64,000 bases of DNA from Hippasteria phrygiana (taxonomy: Eukaryota > Echinodermata > Asteroidea > Valvatida > Goniasteridae), in NCBI GenBank assembly GCA_037893225.1, contig JAZGUH010000157.1, forward strand, positions 620,001 to 684,000, in the 5' to 3' direction. This document shows, one piece after another, positions 1 through 9,252 of the stretch (its first letter is position 1; each line of letters begins with the position of its first letter). Below the pieces are notes generated by a model. The model ran no database searches. It was not told where the DNA came from and saw only the letters and a list, made by a program, of their open reading frames with translations. Both the position numbers and the translations under genes were made by a program.

Positions 1-367
1 TGAGAAGGCCAATGTGACTAGTTCCTGTCAATTTATTTATTTTATTTTTTATTTTTATTTTTTTTTATTTATTTATTTATTTTTTTTATTTTTTTTTTTG
101 CCTTTAATTCTCTGGTTGAGGGTTGGTGATGAAATAAAAGTATTCAGTCTTTTGGTGCAAAACTTTAAGTTGGGGGAAAGCCAATTAGTGCTAACTTCTG
201 CAATATTGATTGTTTTGCATGGGCAGCTTAATTGGTCAAGCATGAACATATGTACATGTAGTTTGGTTTTAGTCTGTTTGTTTCTACTCATGGAACCTGG
301 CACACAACCAGACTGTGGTGTTTGCACAGTAGTAATGTCCAAGTACCTGCATGCATGGGGATTAACA
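1..367. repeat. T-rich low-complexity tract, no gene
   Basis: Positions 30-100 are almost pure T with spaced A (TTTA/TTTTA units). The rest up to the hAT-like MITE at 376 is unremarkable AT-rich sequence. The open frames here are phenylalanine/tyrosine-rich translations of the T tract and have no domain character. No gene is supported. Confidence 0.7.
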
Positions 368-375
368 GTTCATGC

Positions 376-856
376 TAGGGGTGTGCAGTTACAGGTAGTA
401 GGGGAGTCAGGTACCCAATTGAAAACGAGCACGGGTACCCGGGTACCCCATAAAGAAAGCCAATCCCAAAAATGAAATCTTAGAAATTGCTGTTCATATT
501 TTTTGTAAAGGTCTGCATGTTAATACTTCCACATCGATGCAGCGAGATGCAAACTTGCATGTCGCTGCATTGATGCATACTTGTGTGTACAGTGAGCTCT
601 ATAGCTTTACGGTCACTACGGTGTATGTAAATTGCATTTTCGCAAGCGGCATAGATGTTAATCTGTTTTGTTTTTCCATGTACCCTGGTTTTCATTTAGA
701 AAATTCCCCACAAATGACATTCGAAAAATGTCTTTTTCATTGTTTTAGAAATTACTCAGTAATATGTTAATGCGGGTTACGGGTACTTGATTCCATAATC
801 TGGAACCTGACATTAACAATCTGGTCTCGAGTACCTGGTTCGGATGCACAGCCCTA
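376..856. mobile_element. hAT-like MITE, TAGGGCTGTGC family, copy 1
   Basis: The left end reads TAGGGGTGTGC and the right end is GCACAGCCCTA, so the termini are inverted repeats. A perfect 8-bp duplication GTTCATGC flanks it (368-375 and 857-864), the size hAT transposases make. The interior has GGTACCCGGGTACC-type self-complementary stretches and no transposase frame. A second copy of the same family lies at 22,496-22,937. Non-autonomous hAT element is inference from ends plus duplication size. Confidence 0.85.
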
Positions 857-864
857 GTTCATGC

Positions 865-2660
865 AATGGTTTGCACTGAATGATAGAGCATGCGCCACTT
901 TCATTCCTTTACGGTATTCAACAAATTGATCAATGCACACCTGTGTGACGGGTTCATAATGGGTAACTGCCCAATTAATGTTTAACCCTCCTACTGTTAT
1001 AACTATCATAACAAAAAACCTAAGCCCTTCCTCTCCAACAGCTTGTGTGTTTCAACCTGAAACTTGATAGGTTTTGATAGGTAGGGTAGTTGGCTCCATT
1101 TTGGCACGGAGAGAGGGAGGGTTAATGAGCATTTTGGGACATACATGTACAGGTACATGTACATGTGTATGACCTTTGACAGCCCATGCATGCCTAAGCA
1201 TTTATCAAATGTGATAAATTCAAGATCTTTAGTGTGAAGAAGTGTACGCTGTAATATATTAAACACAGGAGTCTGGGTCACAGCTTTTTTGGTTTCAGGA
1301 GTGAGATTCCTCCGGTCTTTTCCTGATTTCAGGATTTTGGGTGAGACGTCTTAAAGATTTCCGGAAGATTTTTGGTCCTAAAAAATGTTTTTAATAATGT
1401 TAACCCTGTTTGGAATTTGGAACCATATCTTTTGGTAGAATATGCAGTTTTTTTCAGCAATGCCATACAAATCATTTTCCTCAAATCTAGCAGCAAATAG
1501 ATGGCATTCATGAGTTTAAGCCTAAATTTACCAGCGAATTATGGTTAGTGTTTTAAGCCATGGTATGTGCAGCTGTAATCAACATTGGAACAAAACCAAC
1601 ATGGGCAAGAATCTGAATTATTCGAGGTGAGATTTTTTCCCGGATTTTTCCCTGATTTCAGGATTTTTAGTAAAATGTCTTCCAGATTTGAGAAGATTCT
1701 TTTGACATTAAATTGTTTTAATTTTTATCACTCCAAAATGAGCTCTGTAACCTGAAAAAGTCTTCTTTTCATTCTAATGGCGCCATTTTTTGGCAATTTT
1801 TAACCGTATCTTTTTGGTAGAAAATGCTGTTATCTCTATGCATTTGTCACCGCCACACAAATCAAATGCCTGCGAATGTTTCGTGGATTTGTCATTTTCC
1901 TCAAATCTTACCCCTGATTATAACGCATAAAATGAAGTTCGGCTACATGTATAACAGATTCCGATACTCCTGGTTGCATAATTAACAACATCCAGATGAA
2001 ATTGGCATTCTTTTTCTTGATGGGTCAGCATTTTACGTTCAACGCGAAGTACATGGATGAATGAAATGTAGGTAAAAAAGCAATATAAACCAGTGTTTAT
2101 TTTGTATATTACATATACCTAGTAATATTTTGCAGTAAACACCAAAACTTGTTATGCACGGATTCAATCTTGGGTGAGTTGATGATACAAATCATGAGCA
2201 GCCTGCGTGGTATTAAATAAAATTTCAAATGTGAATAAAATCCACTGCCATTGCCCTGTGCATTAGTGACAACTGCTATCGGCGTATATCCTATGGCAGT
2301 GCTGGCACAGACCAAAACGCCTGTGTTTAATAATTACATGTATACTTCGGTATAATTTGTTTGAACAAGTGTAGAATCTGTTATCAGTATATCATTTCGT
2401 GCATCTTTTCTACCAGTATTTTTACGTCAAGGCAATTCAACTGGAGACGTGAGTGAAGTGGTTAGATAATATTAGGGCCAGTGATTGAGTTTTTTCTATT
2501 TACATTGATGTTTAGCTGGATCCTGTGTGGACATTGTTACCTCGCTGCCCTCTTTTTGTTCAAATTGATTTGCCAGGTAACCGATACCTTGTGCAAATGT
2601 TTCACACTATAGGGTATTATATCATTTGGCCTGCCTTCGCAATCAGAACAGATATAAACA
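865..2660. other. gene-free stretch with two GTGAGAT-type MITE copies
   Basis: No exon with splice sites and domain similarity is seen. Copies of one MITE family lie at about 1,297-1,492 and 1,623-1,916 (starting near GTGAGATT and ending in CAAATCTTAC or a decayed version of it). Around 1,141-1,170 there is a short ACATGTACATGT palindromic microsatellite. The remainder shows nothing I can name. Confidence 0.6.
1623..1916. mobile_element. MITE with GGTGAGAT / ATCTTACC ends
   Basis: The left end is GAGGTGAGATTTTT and the right end AAATCTTACCCCTG, an inverted pair. The interior matches 10,090-10,573 segment by segment (CTTCCAGATTT, TGAAATGG/ACCTGAAAAAG, TGTTTCGTGGATTTGTCATT). The copy at 10,090 is split by another element; this one is not, so it serves as the empty-site reference. 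A shorter relative is at about 1,297-1,492. Confidence 0.7.
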
Positions 2661-2696
2661 CCTCACAAAAAGTATCGAAACACTTGAATCAGACCC

Positions 2697-3098
2697 CATC
2701 ATTTGAAAAATGTAACTGTGTAATATAAGAATGAATGGTCCCTTTGAATTCCCAGTTTTATCCCGAGCATTTTGACACCTCACATGTTATGATCTGACAT
2801 CAATTACCGGAGTATTATGATCATTTGAATGATCAAAGGTCGAATTTCAGAAACGACACTTAATGTGGCGCTTTTGAAAGGAGGTACAGCATTGGCTCTC
2901 CGCAAAGAATAAAGGCAGTACTCGGCTGAATAGGCTAAACTCTCACTTTGAAATTCGACCTTTGATCATTCAAATGATCATTACTCCGGTAATTGATATC
3001 AGATCATAACATGTGAGGTGTCAAAATGCTCAGGACAAAACTGGGAATTCAAAGGGACCATTAATTGTTATTACGCAGCTATAATTTTCAAATGATGG
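2697..3098. mobile_element. foldback element with about 170-bp inverted arms
   Basis: The left arm (about 2,697-2,850) and right arm (about 2,945-3,098) are reverse complements. Shared blocks include CCCATCATTTGAAAA, AATGGTCCCTTTGAATTCCC, CACATGTTATGATCTGA and GAATTTC preceded by the CATTTGAATGATCAAAGG block. The unpaired centre (about 2,855-2,940) holds no frame. Family unknown; no clear target duplication was found. Confidence 0.75.
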
Positions 3099-3497
3099 GA
3101 TGTGATTATCTGATAATGCAACAATAGGTCTTGTAAATAGAAATACACTTGCATGTACATTTTGTAGATGTGTTGTAATGATTGGAGGGTGCGGAGGGGT
3201 TCAGGTGCTTTTTTTGTGTGGCGTCACTTGGGGCATATGAAATTGATATTATTGAATCCCCTCCCCCCCAAAGATATTTTTTGGGGGCGTGGTCAGAACT
3301 TCTCTTCCCATTCCCTAGGGTTGTCAGCAAAGGTTATACAAATTGGACATGAGTCCATCCCCAAAAATGTTTTAATGGTCAGTTATTAAACCCCTTGACC
3401 ATGGGTAGTATATGGGGGCGCTTGGGCGCCATGTGCAGCCAAGCATAACGTACACATGTATCCCAATGGATTGAAAGTGCAGAGATTGGCACATATA

Positions 3498-4317
3498 CGA
3501 GGTGCGATCAAAAAGTTCCGAGACTGTTCCTGTTGCGAACGAACGGAGCGCATGTGCATATAGCAATAACTTTCGTGAGTAAGTATTCCAGTTTACATCG
3601 CTTGATCAACATCAGCACCTATGTTACTCACATTTTTGTGCGCATTTGGGATTTCACCATGGACCTGAAACTTGAGCTGAAGCAGCACCGTGTCAAAGTC
3701 TGCGAGGATCTCTGTCAACAGGCCTGGGATGACCCAAACTTCATGTCGAGGATCATCAGCGGTGACGAGAGTTGGGGCTACGACCCAGAGACCAAACAGC
3801 AGTCTTCAAAACCGAAGAAGGCGCATCGGGTCAGGAGCGCAACCAAGAGCATGCTCATTGTTTTCTTTGACATTCGCGGGGTTGTGCACCGTGAATTCCC
3901 CCCAGGGTCAGACTGTCAACACTGAGTTCTACGGCGTCTGAGGGAGAACATTCGGTGCAAACGGCCTGAACTGTGGCGCGCTGGCAATTGGGTGCTCCAA
4001 CATGACAACGCGTGAGTTTCTCGCCCGCAACAACACAACCGTCGCTCCCCACCCCCTTACTTGCCGGATTTGGCTCCCTGCAACTTCTTTCTGTTCCCCA
4101 AAATGAAGTTCAAGCTGAAGGGTCGCCGTTTTGACACTGTGGAGAAGATCCAGCGAGAATCGCAGATGGTGCTTGACGCGCTTACAGAACCGGATTTCCA
4201 GGGAGCGGTGTATCGCTGCACAAGGGGACTACTTTGAAGGGGATGGCGTCCAGATTTAAATCACGTACTTTTTTGCTGGTTATAGGCGCAGTCTCTGAAC
4301 CTTTTGATCGCACCTCA
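3498..4317 (+). mobile_element. mariner-like element, internally deleted and decayed
   Basis: Ends are inverted repeats: CGAGGTGCGATCAAAAAGTT on the left, and the complement of TGAGGTGCGATCAAAAGGTT on the right, next to a TA that has become TG on the right. The plus strand carries a broken mariner transposase from about 3,660. It retains the GDESW block with the first catalytic Asp, the HDNA block with the second, and a PDLAPCNFFLFP block where the third Asp is Asn. The N-terminal DNA-binding half is deleted, frameshifts and stops occur near 3,925 and 4,013, and the spacing between the second and third motifs is short. At about 820 bp it is well below the usual 1.3 kb. It cannot encode an active enzyme. 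Confidence 0.9.
3660..4238 (+). pseudogene. mariner transposase remnant
   Basis: The conceptual product starts within the catalytic domain just before a HRVKVCEDL stretch and runs through RIISGDESWGYDPETKQQSS. After a frameshift it resumes with WRAGNWVLQHDNA and, after another break, YLPDLAPCNFFLFPKMK. These are DD34D mariner landmarks. The third acidic residue is replaced by Asn and the helix-turn-helix region is absent, so the gene is dead. Confidence 0.85.
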
Positions 4318-4577
4318 TGTGTGTCAACCGGCCAGGTGGCAATTTTCAATCCACACATGTGTCAACTGGTGGCAAGGGGTTAAGAAGGTTGTACTGTAGT
4401 GCCAAGTCTTGCAGTTTTGTTCCAAACTGCTGTTGTACATGCACCTGTCTTAGTGTTTTAAAGGGTAAAGCAAACATTTATTCAAATTATTATTTTTTTC
4501 CGCATTTTGGAGATGGGGGAAGTATCTTTATCTATAATATCAATTTCAGATGTTCCATTGGTTTTGTCGACAGTTAA

Positions 4578-4871
4578 AGAGGATGTTGATTGCCGAGAGA
4601 AGACTGCGTCATTTTGTAGTTTTATGTAGATTGCGTATTGTAAAATAAAACCGCAAATTTTTTCTCCCATGATTTGTTTGCTGCCCGCAGCGACGACTTT
4701 TAGACAAATGGCGTCAGCGGGCTATGGTGCGCCAGAGGGGACTTGATAAAAATAAATGTAGCTCTCAAAAGTCACTTTTTTGTTATTTCTTGGCAGAAAT
4801 AATTGGCTGTTTTATTTTTTTACATTATACTACAAAATGACGCAGACCTCTGTCAGTAATCAACATCCTCT
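4578..4871. mobile_element. TTAA-MITE, AGAGGATGTTGATT family
   Basis: TTAA at 4,574-4,577 and 4,872-4,875 flank terminal inverted repeats AGAGGATGTTGATT and AATCAACATCCTCT. The interior shares TCTCAAAAGTCAC and GGCAGAAATAATTGGC with copies at 7,482-7,604 (left part lost) and 51,277-51,660. No coding frame. The TTAA target suggests a piggyBac-type source, by inference. Confidence 0.85.
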
Positions 4872-5230
4872 TTAAGTACCATGTAACTGCATAAAATACT
4901 ACTAACTTTCAATTAAATAATTCTGAAGAGGACTTAAGAATTAATGGTGCCATAACAAATGATTGTATTCTGTGGCCTTACAAGTGTGTACAGTGTAATT
5001 TAAGAATTGTCAAAATTTAAGAAGTGTGTTCAGGCTTCCATGACATTTTTACAGACATGGGTTCTAGACGAAAACGCTTATGGGTAACCAATTTAAGGAA
5101 ATCTTGAAGATTTTAAGAAAAGTTTGAAATCTTTAAGTATGAGCAGAATACTCTTACACAATATCAAAATGTCAAATGGGATTTAAAGTGTAGATCTTGT
5201 TCCGAATCATCGGCTATAAAGTGACCTTAA

Positions 5231-5391
5231 CCCCTTGAACCCGGGTCAAACTGGGAATTTCATAGGGCACCAGGCCGGGTTATGCATCCAAGCATAATGT
5301 ACACAATACCCCAACAATGGATTGAAAATGCAGAAATTGGCGTGTATAGACGTCAACCGGACACGTATTTGTGTCAACCGTATGCAAGGGG
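5231..5391. mobile_element. TTAA-MITE, CCCCTTG family, complete copy
   Basis: Bounded by TTAA at 5,227-5,230 and 5,392-5,395, with ends CCCCTTGAACC and ATGCAAGGGG. Contains the family core CAAGCATAATGTACAC and CAATGGATTGAAAATGC. It abuts a second family member that starts at the same TTAA (5,392). Confidence 0.8.
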
Positions 5392-5395
5392 TTAA

Positions 5396-5561
5396 AAGAC
5401 ACCATATGGCATAAACAAAAAAGTGAGGCCGATTTGCCGCTGTTTGTGCAGTTTCAATCCATTGTTGTCGTGCTTGACTGCACAAACACATTGTAGCAGT
5501 TCGATTTGGCAGCCAGAACCACCGCCAAATGTCTCCAGTAAAAACAAACGTACTCAAGGGG
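5396..5561. mobile_element. TTAA-MITE, CCCCTTG family, abutting copy
   Basis: Between TTAA 5,392-5,395 and TTAA 5,562-5,565. The right end is GTACTCAAGGGG; the left terminal repeat is eroded (AAGACACCATATGGC). The core TTTGTGCAGTTTCAATCCATTG and CTTGACTGCACAAACACATTG identifies the family. Sequence in the CCAAATGTCTCC region differs from the neighbour, so this is a separate insertion rather than a tandem duplication. Confidence 0.7.
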
Positions 5562-5565
5562 TTAA

Positions 5566-6798
5566 GCAGGGAAGGTAAACACATTCCCATGTGTTATGGA
5601 CTTGTACAGAGGAGCACACTTCAAAGATAAGTGTACAAATTTAATTGACTCCTGGGAAACCCGTTTCTTCCCAAATCCAACTGCTGCTGGTCTATTTTAT
5701 CCATGCTTTTGGCTTGATGTTCTGAGCGTGCAGCAGAAAAATGTTAACTTATCAAAAAACTGCCCAAACTGCTTTTGAGCTAAATTTAGCTAAGCATATA
5801 CATTTGCATGGCGGTAATCTCTGCATAGGAACTCTGTCAGATTGTTCACTGGGGTCTTTTAATAGTGCAGAGAATTTACTCAATCAAGTGTCAGATTTAA
5901 TTTAAGTCGGAATGTTTTATTAATGATGTGAATGACCGATTTGTATAACTTCGTATTTTAAAGCCTTAGTCTTCAGTGCATAAGAAAAGTTGTTTCCATT
6001 TTTTGACGTATCACATACTTTTCAAATTATTTCCGTTACCAAACTTTAAAAGGCTGTATCCTGTCTCTGTGGCCAAAATCAAACTGAACAGCACGGCAGT
6101 GAGTGATTTCAGTAATGACAAATTGTCAATGATGTATTGAATGCAACATGTAACTGACTCCAGCCAAATCTGGGGTGTGCTCCACTCATGCAACACTGGC
6201 CAACTTGGAACAGATTTCCATTGGATATACACAAAAGTTGCTGGTTTTTGTTTTCAGTAATCGACCCTTTTAATATGGAGTGGGTCCCATATGCTGTTCC
6301 GAACAGAAATTTACACTTGATAACAACTTCAGTTTTATCCTTAACTTACTAATGTGTGGGGGATTGGAAGTGGGACTTACGCAGTTTGGTATCTTCAATA
6401 TTATTTATGAGTTGTGTTACCCTGCCTGTAACCAGTCTTGAAATGCCTACATGTATTTATCTAAAAGATAACTCACACTTATTATTCTATGAAAGATGTT
6501 TAAGAAAAACCACCATATTTTGTTAGTTTAATATGTAGATAATTGCATCATGTTAACGTTTTTAGACATATTTTTGTGTGCGTTTTTGGGATTGCATTTG
6601 TATACTTTCTGCTATATAAAACAGCATTATCAGATAATATAAATAAACCTTACTATATCTCGAGATCTGTAGTTAGTGTGATCTTTTTAATAAGTGACTT
6701 TTGGATATTTGAATATAAATGTGATGGCCTGCAAGTGATGTTTAACAAATCTGAAAGCACTTGCTCAAAAGATGCACCTTCAAAGGCTAAATTTAAAT
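5566..6798. other. unannotated intergenic stretch
   Basis: I see no domain-bearing frame, RNA gene or clear inverted-repeat element in this 1.2 kb. Short open frames on both strands have ordinary AT-rich composition and no recognisable motif. Confidence 0.5.
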
Positions 6799-6812
6799 AA
6801 AAGCTAAATTTG

Positions 6813-7044
6813 GTTTTAAAAAATTACAAATTGTATAGTAAAATTGGGTGTGATCCCTGGCTATACGACATTCTGGGTTTATTACTTCTGACTAGTGCCC
6901 ACCCGAACCAAGATACTGACAATTTGGGAGACCGCCAAGATGGCAGAGCGCAGGTACGGTAACCTGGAGGTCGCAGGTTCGAATCCCGCTCCTGCCAGTT
7001 TCTTTGTTCACTTTGAAAAAGTTTCCCTTGTGGATTGTTTGATG
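6813..7044 (+). mobile_element. tRNA-like interspersed repeat with 14-bp target duplication
   Basis: Flanked by AAAAGCTAAATTTG at 6,799-6,812 and 7,045-7,058, a duplication length typical of target-primed retroposition. The internal order is a conserved leader (GGGTGTGATCCCTGGCTA), a 5'-deleted tRNA-like core that keeps the B box GGTTCGAATCC, then GTTTCTTTGTTCACTTTG and TTCCCTTGTGGATTG. It belongs to the same family as the array at 15,046-16,280. The A-box half has been lost here. Confidence 0.8.
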
Positions 7045-7210
7045 AAAAGCTAAATTTGAATAAAATTAAATGTACATGATTGTCAGGCCTGTATAATAAA
7101 AACAAAGCAATTATTGGTTTTGCTTTTGGGGCTTGAAGGCAAACTTGAACACGTTAAGTTGCAAACATCTGAAGTCACTTATTTTACGTCCATTTCCTGC
7201 ACCTAATTTT

Positions 7211-7300
7211 TTAACCCCTTGCATACAGATGATGCCATTTGCTGCTATTTGTGCAGTTCAATCCATTGTGTATGTTATGCTTGACTGCATAAGTACTTGA
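7211..7300. mobile_element. truncated TTAA-MITE, CCCCTTG family
   Basis: TTAACCCCTTGCATACAG at 7,211 is the left end, followed by the core GTGCAGTTCAATCCATTG and GCTTGACTGCA. The right half is missing. Confidence 0.6.
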
Positions 7301-7481
7301 CCTTTGACACAAACATCATATAAAGGTCGCACTATTTAATGCATGACCCAAGTTTGATTGCAATCGAACTTCAACTTTGCATATAAGACCAATTTGTCGA
7401 AACCAAAATGACACATACGGACGGACTACGTACAGAAATAGTGATTGCATAGTCTTTCTGAACTTTGTTCAGGCGAGACAA

Positions 7482-7604
7482 AAATAGCTCTCAAAAGTCA
7501 CATTTTTTTATTTCATGGCAGAAATAATTGGCTGTTTTATTTTACAATACACATTCTACATAAAACTACAAAATGATGCAGACTTCTAGCAATCAACATC
7601 CTCT
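7482..7604. mobile_element. truncated TTAA-MITE, AGAGGATGTTGATT family
   Basis: The right part of the family only: TAGCTCTCAAAAGTCAC, GGCAGAAATAATTGGC and the terminal repeat CAATCAACATCCTCT, ending at TTAA 7,605-7,608. Confidence 0.7.
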
Positions 7605-7943
7605 TTAACATACAAATTACTAGGTCTGGTTCCCTGACCTGAAGATTCTCCAACGTCTTGATAAATCAGGTAGTACCCACAGTTTAAAATAGATCATGAC
7701 GTGCAGTGTTAGTCCGAGTGACGTCAGTTGCATCATTCAAATTTAATACTCTTGCAAAATCCTTTTCAGTTTTTATGTATAATTGAGAATTCAAATTCCA
7801 GGATTTGTAATGGGCCTGACAGATATTTTGTTATAGCAAACATGAATGTTACCGAAAACAAGTTTGGAAAAATTCGGACATTTCCAGAAACGGGAGAAAT
7901 TCCTCCCATTTTGGTCATGTGATACTAGCAGCTACCAGACCCT

Positions 7944-8070
7944 AAGGCCCTGTCCGAATTACTTGGCTGCAGCTTGAAATTACACACGAGTCTATGGGAA
8001 GTGGCTGCAGCCGCTACCATAGACTCGTGTGTAACATCCAGCCGTAGCCAAGTAATTCGGACAAGGCCTA
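7944..8070. mobile_element. about 125-bp palindromic MITE, CTGTCCGAATTACTTGGC family, copy 1
   Basis: Two arms of about 55 bp are reverse complements (CTGTCCGAATTACTTGGCTG with CAGCCGTAGCCAAGTAATTCGGACA, and CACACGAGTCTATGG with CCATAGACTCGTGTG). The loop is short. Nearly the same hairpin occurs at 19,561-19,686 and 38,203-38,324. No coding capacity. Confidence 0.85.
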
Positions 8071-8240
8071 ATATTCATCATAAATAGTCAGAATATTTTG
8101 GTCTCGGAACCAGACTATCGAAGTACATGTCCTAACAGGAATTTTATTTTATTGGTTGCTTATTAGTAGTCCTGTGTGAAAATCCTCTCACTGGGACAAA
8201 AGGTTGGCCATAGGGGATTTGCAGTGGCTGGGCCACTTAA

Positions 8241-8993
8241 AGATATGATATAGCTTTGGTAATTATCAAAAACAATGATGAGCTTCAATCCAAAAGCTTG
8301 CTGATATAAAGATGACACCAGTACAAATCCTCCAGAGAAATATTTCAGTCTGATATGCTGTCATCTTTGAGAAAATTGTATCTGAAGACCTCCCAAAAAA
8401 TACATTGGCTTATTTCAATCTGAACTAAATATGCACAAAAACACGGCTAAAATGGTTGTTCACTATTTTCTCGTGAATCGGATGACAGATTGAGCTGAGA
8501 GACTTGCACTGGTTTGTTTTGTTCATGTACATTGTATATGATGAATCATGCAAATTATGAACACTGATGATGACTGTACCAATGCTATATATCACAGTGT
8601 TGTTGACTAAGTCCCTGAGTCCGACTCGAGCCACGATTTGTTTGACTTGACTTGAATAAATTTGACATGCTGACATTAACACTTTTGTTAGAATCAACAA
8701 ACTCTTGGGCGTGCGCACATATGGGTCCAAAAGAATGCCCAGCCTGTATCGCATGGCGAGCTGTGTGTCCAGTACGTATGCAGAGCCGCAGCGCAGGCTG
8801 ACTTCATGGCGGATCGTCGAGACAGCATGCCAGGTGGATTTGTACAGTGCATGAGTACACTATGCATTTACTGAATATTTACTATGTTCAACAATTGAAA
8901 TGAGACTTGGGGCTTGACTTGGAAAAAAAAAACGACTTTGAACTCGACTTGTAAAAAAAATGATTTGGTTACAACACTGCTATATCATACCTT
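8241..8993. mobile_element. MITE with GATATGATATAGC ends, interrupted by a hAT-like MITE
   Basis: Ends AGATATGATATAGC and GCTATATCATACCT are inverted; the left flank is TTAA. The body (8,241-8,594) aligns to 11,923-12,555, with shared blocks such as GAAATATTTCWGTCTGA and TTTTCACTATTTTCTC. At 8,595 a second element is inserted. Confidence 0.7.
8595..8979. mobile_element. hAT-like MITE with CAGTGTTG ends
   Basis: Starts CAGTGTTGTTGACT and ends ACAACACTG. The flanking 8-mers ATATATCA (8,587-8,594) and CTATATCA (8,980-8,987) match at 7 of 8 positions. Inside are ACTTGACTTG-type repeats. CAGTG termini and 8-bp duplications are hAT hallmarks. Confidence 0.75.
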
Positions 8994-9153
8994 TAGAATG
9001 CACCTTTGTATGGTAAAAAAAACATACGGAAAATTCATTCTTGTGAGGTAGTCACTCTGACTGTTTCCAAAGCATCTGTATTTTGCTCAAGGCATTGAAA
9101 CCTCAAAAATTAGGTGTTTGTTGATCAAATGTCAAAATTTAAATCTTTGGGCG

Positions 9154-9252
9154 TCATGAGGTGGCAATCTGCCGGTTTCGCTTCTTGACGTGATATAGGA
9201 GTTGGAGCACGGCTGCAGGAGTCACGCCCTGGATACGACTGGCTGCAGCGAT
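9154..9252 (-). CDS. MTO1: MTO1 exon 16 (C terminus and stop)
   Basis: Acceptor CCCACAG precedes ATCGCTGCA. It encodes residues 635-666, the [15 protein letters not shown] helix-turn-helix-like end conserved in MnmG/GidA, and stops at TGA (9,156-9,154). No AATAAA was seen within about 300 bp downstream. Confidence 0.92.
   Translation of the reverse strand: MAAASRIQGVTPAAVLQLLYHVKKRNRQIATS

Larger units (their letters stand above)
3390..4379. mobile_element. TTAA-MITE (CCCCTTG family) split by a mariner
   Basis: TTAA at 3,386-3,389 is followed by ACCCCTTGACC, and GGCAAGGGG ends at TTAA 4,380-4,383. The two halves (3,390-3,497 and 4,318-4,379) align to the intact element at 5,231-5,391, for example CAAGCATAAYGTACAC and GTGTCAACCGG. 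A mariner-like element sits between them, so the mariner is younger. TTAA targets and CCC termini are typical of piggyBac-type transposons; that assignment is inference. Confidence 0.75.
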
